From Alphaproteobacteria bacterium (GTDB lineage: Bacteria; Pseudomonadota; Alphaproteobacteria; UBA1280; UBA12223): a DNA stretch of 7,262 bases. A program made the position numbers and the translations under genes. Position 1 is the stretch's first letter. Every line of letters starts with the position of its first letter. The notes beneath the pieces are model-generated. The model ran no database searches, was not told the origin of the DNA, and was given only the letters and a program-made list of their open reading frames with translations. Of the stretch, positions 6,234-7,262 are shown one piece after another. The stretch spans positions 1 to 7,262 of the forward strand of contig DMEM01000077.1 of the NCBI GenBank assembly GCA_003450915.1, written 5' to 3'.

Positions 6234-6764
6234 TTACGCCGCAAATTGCTCGGCCAGAGATTCGTAGTGAATCTCCCACGGGTAATCCCTGTAATTGTGC
6301 TCCCCGAAAGGTACTATTTTTAAATCATCCCCCTCTGGACCAGAGTATACCTGGTACCCGAGCTTCTGAAGCTCATCGAAAAGATGAGGAAAGAAACATT
6401 CTTTCCTCCCTACAAAGCAAGTCCAGTAAGGACTTCTATGCCAGTGGTACTCGGATATTCCATGATCTCCATCCAAAACCTCAGGAGTGATCCCCTGCTG
6501 TATCCAGTTTTTTGCCATCTCACGGGCATTCACCCGTGAAATTACTTGCACGGCATTAAAGCCGTGCCGGTAGAGGTCTTGGGCGATTTCTTCGCCTAGG
6601 ATCCCCATATTTGAAAGTTCGCGGCAAGCTGCGACTTTCATTTCTTTAATTTTTGGATCCGTAACCGGATCCTTATTTGAGAGTGCACGAATACACTCCC
6701 CGTTTTTCAAAAGATTATTAATTTTAAAAATATTACGAATTGCTACTTTTTCTATGTTGTTCAT
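6234..6764 (-). CDS. Unrecognised 176-residue protein encoded by a hairpin-dense gene
   Basis: I do not recognise this protein. It is soluble, with no signal or membrane segment. The N-terminal ~95 residues look helical (for example KVAACRELSNMGILGEEIAQDLYRHGF within 43-69). The rest is rich in aromatic residues and histidine (YHWHRSPYWTCF at 106-117, then LGYQVYSGPEGDDLKIVPFGEHNYRDYPWEIHYESL), which suggests a compact alpha/beta fold. I chose the ATG at 6764. An in-frame TTG at 6791 would add nine residues and has no better ribosome site; GAGAA precedes the ATG. Sampled GC in the coding body is around 50%, well above the spacers. Most of the gene is built of short inverted repeats, described separately. 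A strong terminator follows and a structured leader precedes it. The protein reads as a plausible globular sequence, so the frame is likely real, perhaps acquired horizontally. Confidence 0.72.
   Translation of the reverse strand: MNNIEKVAIRNIFKINNLLKNGECIRALSNKDPVTDPKIKEMKVAACRELSNMGILGEEIAQDLYRHGFNAVQVISRVNAREMAKNWIQQGITPEVLDGDHGISEYHWHRSPYWTCFVGRKECFFPHLFDELQKLGYQVYSGPEGDDLKIVPFGEHNYRDYPWEIHYESLAEQFAA
6257..6698. repeat. Serial array of short inverted repeats inside the coding sequence
   Basis: Perfect stems on the plus strand are: 6257-6275 (7 bp, loop 5), 6333-6345 (5, loop 3), 6360-6374 (6, loop 3), 6372-6388 (6, loop 5), 6386-6408 (10, loop 3), 6419-6435 (6, loop 5), 6520-6539 (7, loop 6), 6548-6567 (7, loop 6), 6582-6596 (5, loop 5), 6612-6640 (7 plus 3 inner pairs), 6655-6672 (7, loop 4) and 6681-6698 (5, loop 8). 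Imperfect ones lie at 6278-6292, 6441-6454 and 6482-6497. The arms differ from one hairpin to the next, so this is not an array of copies. A rough chance expectation for stems of at least 6 bp with loops of 3-8 in 530 bases is about one; eight such perfect stems, plus the longer-looped one at 6612, are seen. I saw no such series in tuf or lipB. Confidence 0.85.
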
Positions 6765-6812
6765 AATTATTCTCACTAATGTTAAAGCCAATAGGCCTTT
6801 TTGAAATTAAGT

Positions 6813-6897
6813 TAAGATAATAACTTACCTCTTTTCTATATTCCCTCGATAAATAAAGAAATATGGAGAAAAGGTAAGCTTGATTAGTGTTATCTTA
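6813..6897. repeat. Long interrupted stem-loop in the putative leader of the hairpin-dense gene
   Basis: TAAGATAA (6813-6820) pairs with TTATCTTA (6890-6897). After an internal loop, CTTACC (6824-6829) pairs with GGTAAG (6873-6878), then TTTTCT (6832-6837) with AGAAAA (6867-6872), then ATAT with ATAT (6838-6841/6861-6864). The apical loop is about 19 bases. It ends about 49 bases before the ATG at 6764 and would be transcribed if the promoter at 6974-7001 is used. A second small hairpin, AAAGCC/GGC(C)TTT, lies at 6784-6800. Confidence 0.55.
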
Positions 6898-6973
6898 TCT
6901 CCCCCCCATTAGAACATACCTGACACCACCGCTACTTTTAGTTAATGACATCTTAAACACTAGTATTTCTAGC

Positions 6974-7001
6974 ATTTTAAATAGCATTAGCATTTTTACA
7001 A
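6974..7001 (-). promoter_or_regulatory. Candidate promoter for the hairpin-dense gene
   Basis: On the minus strand TTGTAA (7001-6996) is followed after 16 bases by TAAAAT (6979-6974). The leader would be about 200 bases long. It would contain a run of seven G residues (6907-6901 on the minus strand) just before the stem-loop at 6897-6813. The 6792-7132 spacer holds no open frame that I can support. Confidence 0.33.
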
Positions 7002-7132
7002 ATTACTGACATATAAATTCTATTCAAAAATATTTACTTCTTAGGGTTTTGCTTATTTATACACCAATATAACTTTTAAATCATTTATTTTTCAATTAAT
7101 ACAAAGCGTTAATTAATTATTATATTTTCTTA

Positions 7133-7161
7133 TTGCATTAATTTGCCTATCTATCTATAAT
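7133..7161 (+). promoter_or_regulatory. Promoter for the HAD-like gene
   Basis: TTGCAT (7133-7138) and a perfect TATAAT (7156-7161) are separated by 17 bases. Transcription would begin near 7168, some 38 bases before the ATG at 7206. The spacer ends in a short CTAT repeat. Confidence 0.6.
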
Positions 7162-7205
7162 GCTGACTCACCCAATCCATTCCTTTTAATGTATGTAGTA
7201 AAAAA

Positions 7206-7262
7206 ATGAATACAAAGCTTATTATACTTAATACTGATGGTGTTATTCTTGATAAAGAGTTA
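7206..7262 (+). CDS. HAD-like hydrolase, N-terminal 19 codons
   Basis: The frame is open from the ATG at 7206 to the window edge and reads MNTKLIILNTDGVILDKEL. This matches the first strand and motif I of haloacid-dehalogenase-like phosphatases of the phosphoglucomutase/phosphatase type, whose usual form is hhhDxDGVLxDSE. Here the first motif position, normally the nucleophilic Asp, is Asn (residue 9), while the second Asp (11) and Gly12 are kept. If this is real, the product may be inactive or non-hydrolytic. A good promoter lies upstream; the ribosome site is weak and A-rich. With only 19 residues visible the assignment is tentative. Confidence 0.5.
   Translation, partial: MNTKLIILNTDGVILDKEL

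Noticed and set aside
6257..6698. CRISPR array or integron attC sites
   Set aside because: The palindromes have different sequences and variable spacing, with no direct repeats and spacers, and they lie within a coding frame.
6765..6791. TTG start for the hairpin-dense gene
   Set aside because: It would add nine residues without similarity and without a better ribosome site than the ATG at 6764.
6901..6907. C7 homopolymer as a phase-variation switch
   Set aside because: It is not inside a credible coding frame; length errors in sequencing are as likely.

Overview
The window looks like a fragment of a low-GC, AT-rich alphaproteobacterium, possibly a host-associated Rickettsiales- or Holosporales-like lineage. 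This rests on the alphaproteobacterial character of EF-Tu and L11, the AT-rich spacers, and a dispersed palindromic repeat of a style common in intracellular bacteria. No taxonomic search was possible.

Layout. Positions 1-1236 (minus) hold one uninterrupted reading frame that is not a natural gene. Its first 157 codons are the N-terminal two thirds of ribosomal protein L1 (rplA). The next 255 codons are an internal piece of RNA polymerase beta (rpoB), with higher GC, different codon use and gammaproteobacterial-type signatures. The rplA 3' end, rplJ, rplL and the rpoB 5' end are all absent, and the join falls in a short stretch that both genes can encode, so a chimeric contig is the simplest explanation. 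Upstream of rplA is an intact rplK (1264-1698). Positions 1925-3197 (plus) hold a two-gene unit: an M50B-like membrane metallopeptidase and lipB (octanoyltransferase), overlapping by 8 bases and ending at a bidirectional terminator. Positions 3249-4338 (minus) hold three small unrecognised genes, two of them encoding tiny membrane proteins. tuf (4727-5917) stands alone with its own promoter and terminator.

Positions 6041-6133 carry a dispersed-type palindromic repeat. Positions 6200-7000 hold the most unusual part. A gene for an unrecognised 176-residue protein (6234-6764, minus) has a coding sequence from codon 23 to codon 169 that is almost a chain of short, mostly perfect inverted repeats, roughly one every 30 bases. 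The first 22 codons are AT-rich and free of these hairpins. The gene is preceded by an approximately 85-base stem-loop in its putative leader and followed by a strong terminator hairpin. The window ends with a promoter and the first 19 codons of a HAD-like protein whose motif I has Asn where the nucleophilic Asp is expected.

Functionally, rplK, rplA and tuf serve translation, and lipB serves lipoylation of 2-oxoacid dehydrogenases and the glycine cleavage system. The other genes have no assignable pathway. The hairpin-dense gene and the L1-RpoB join are the two observations most worth checking.
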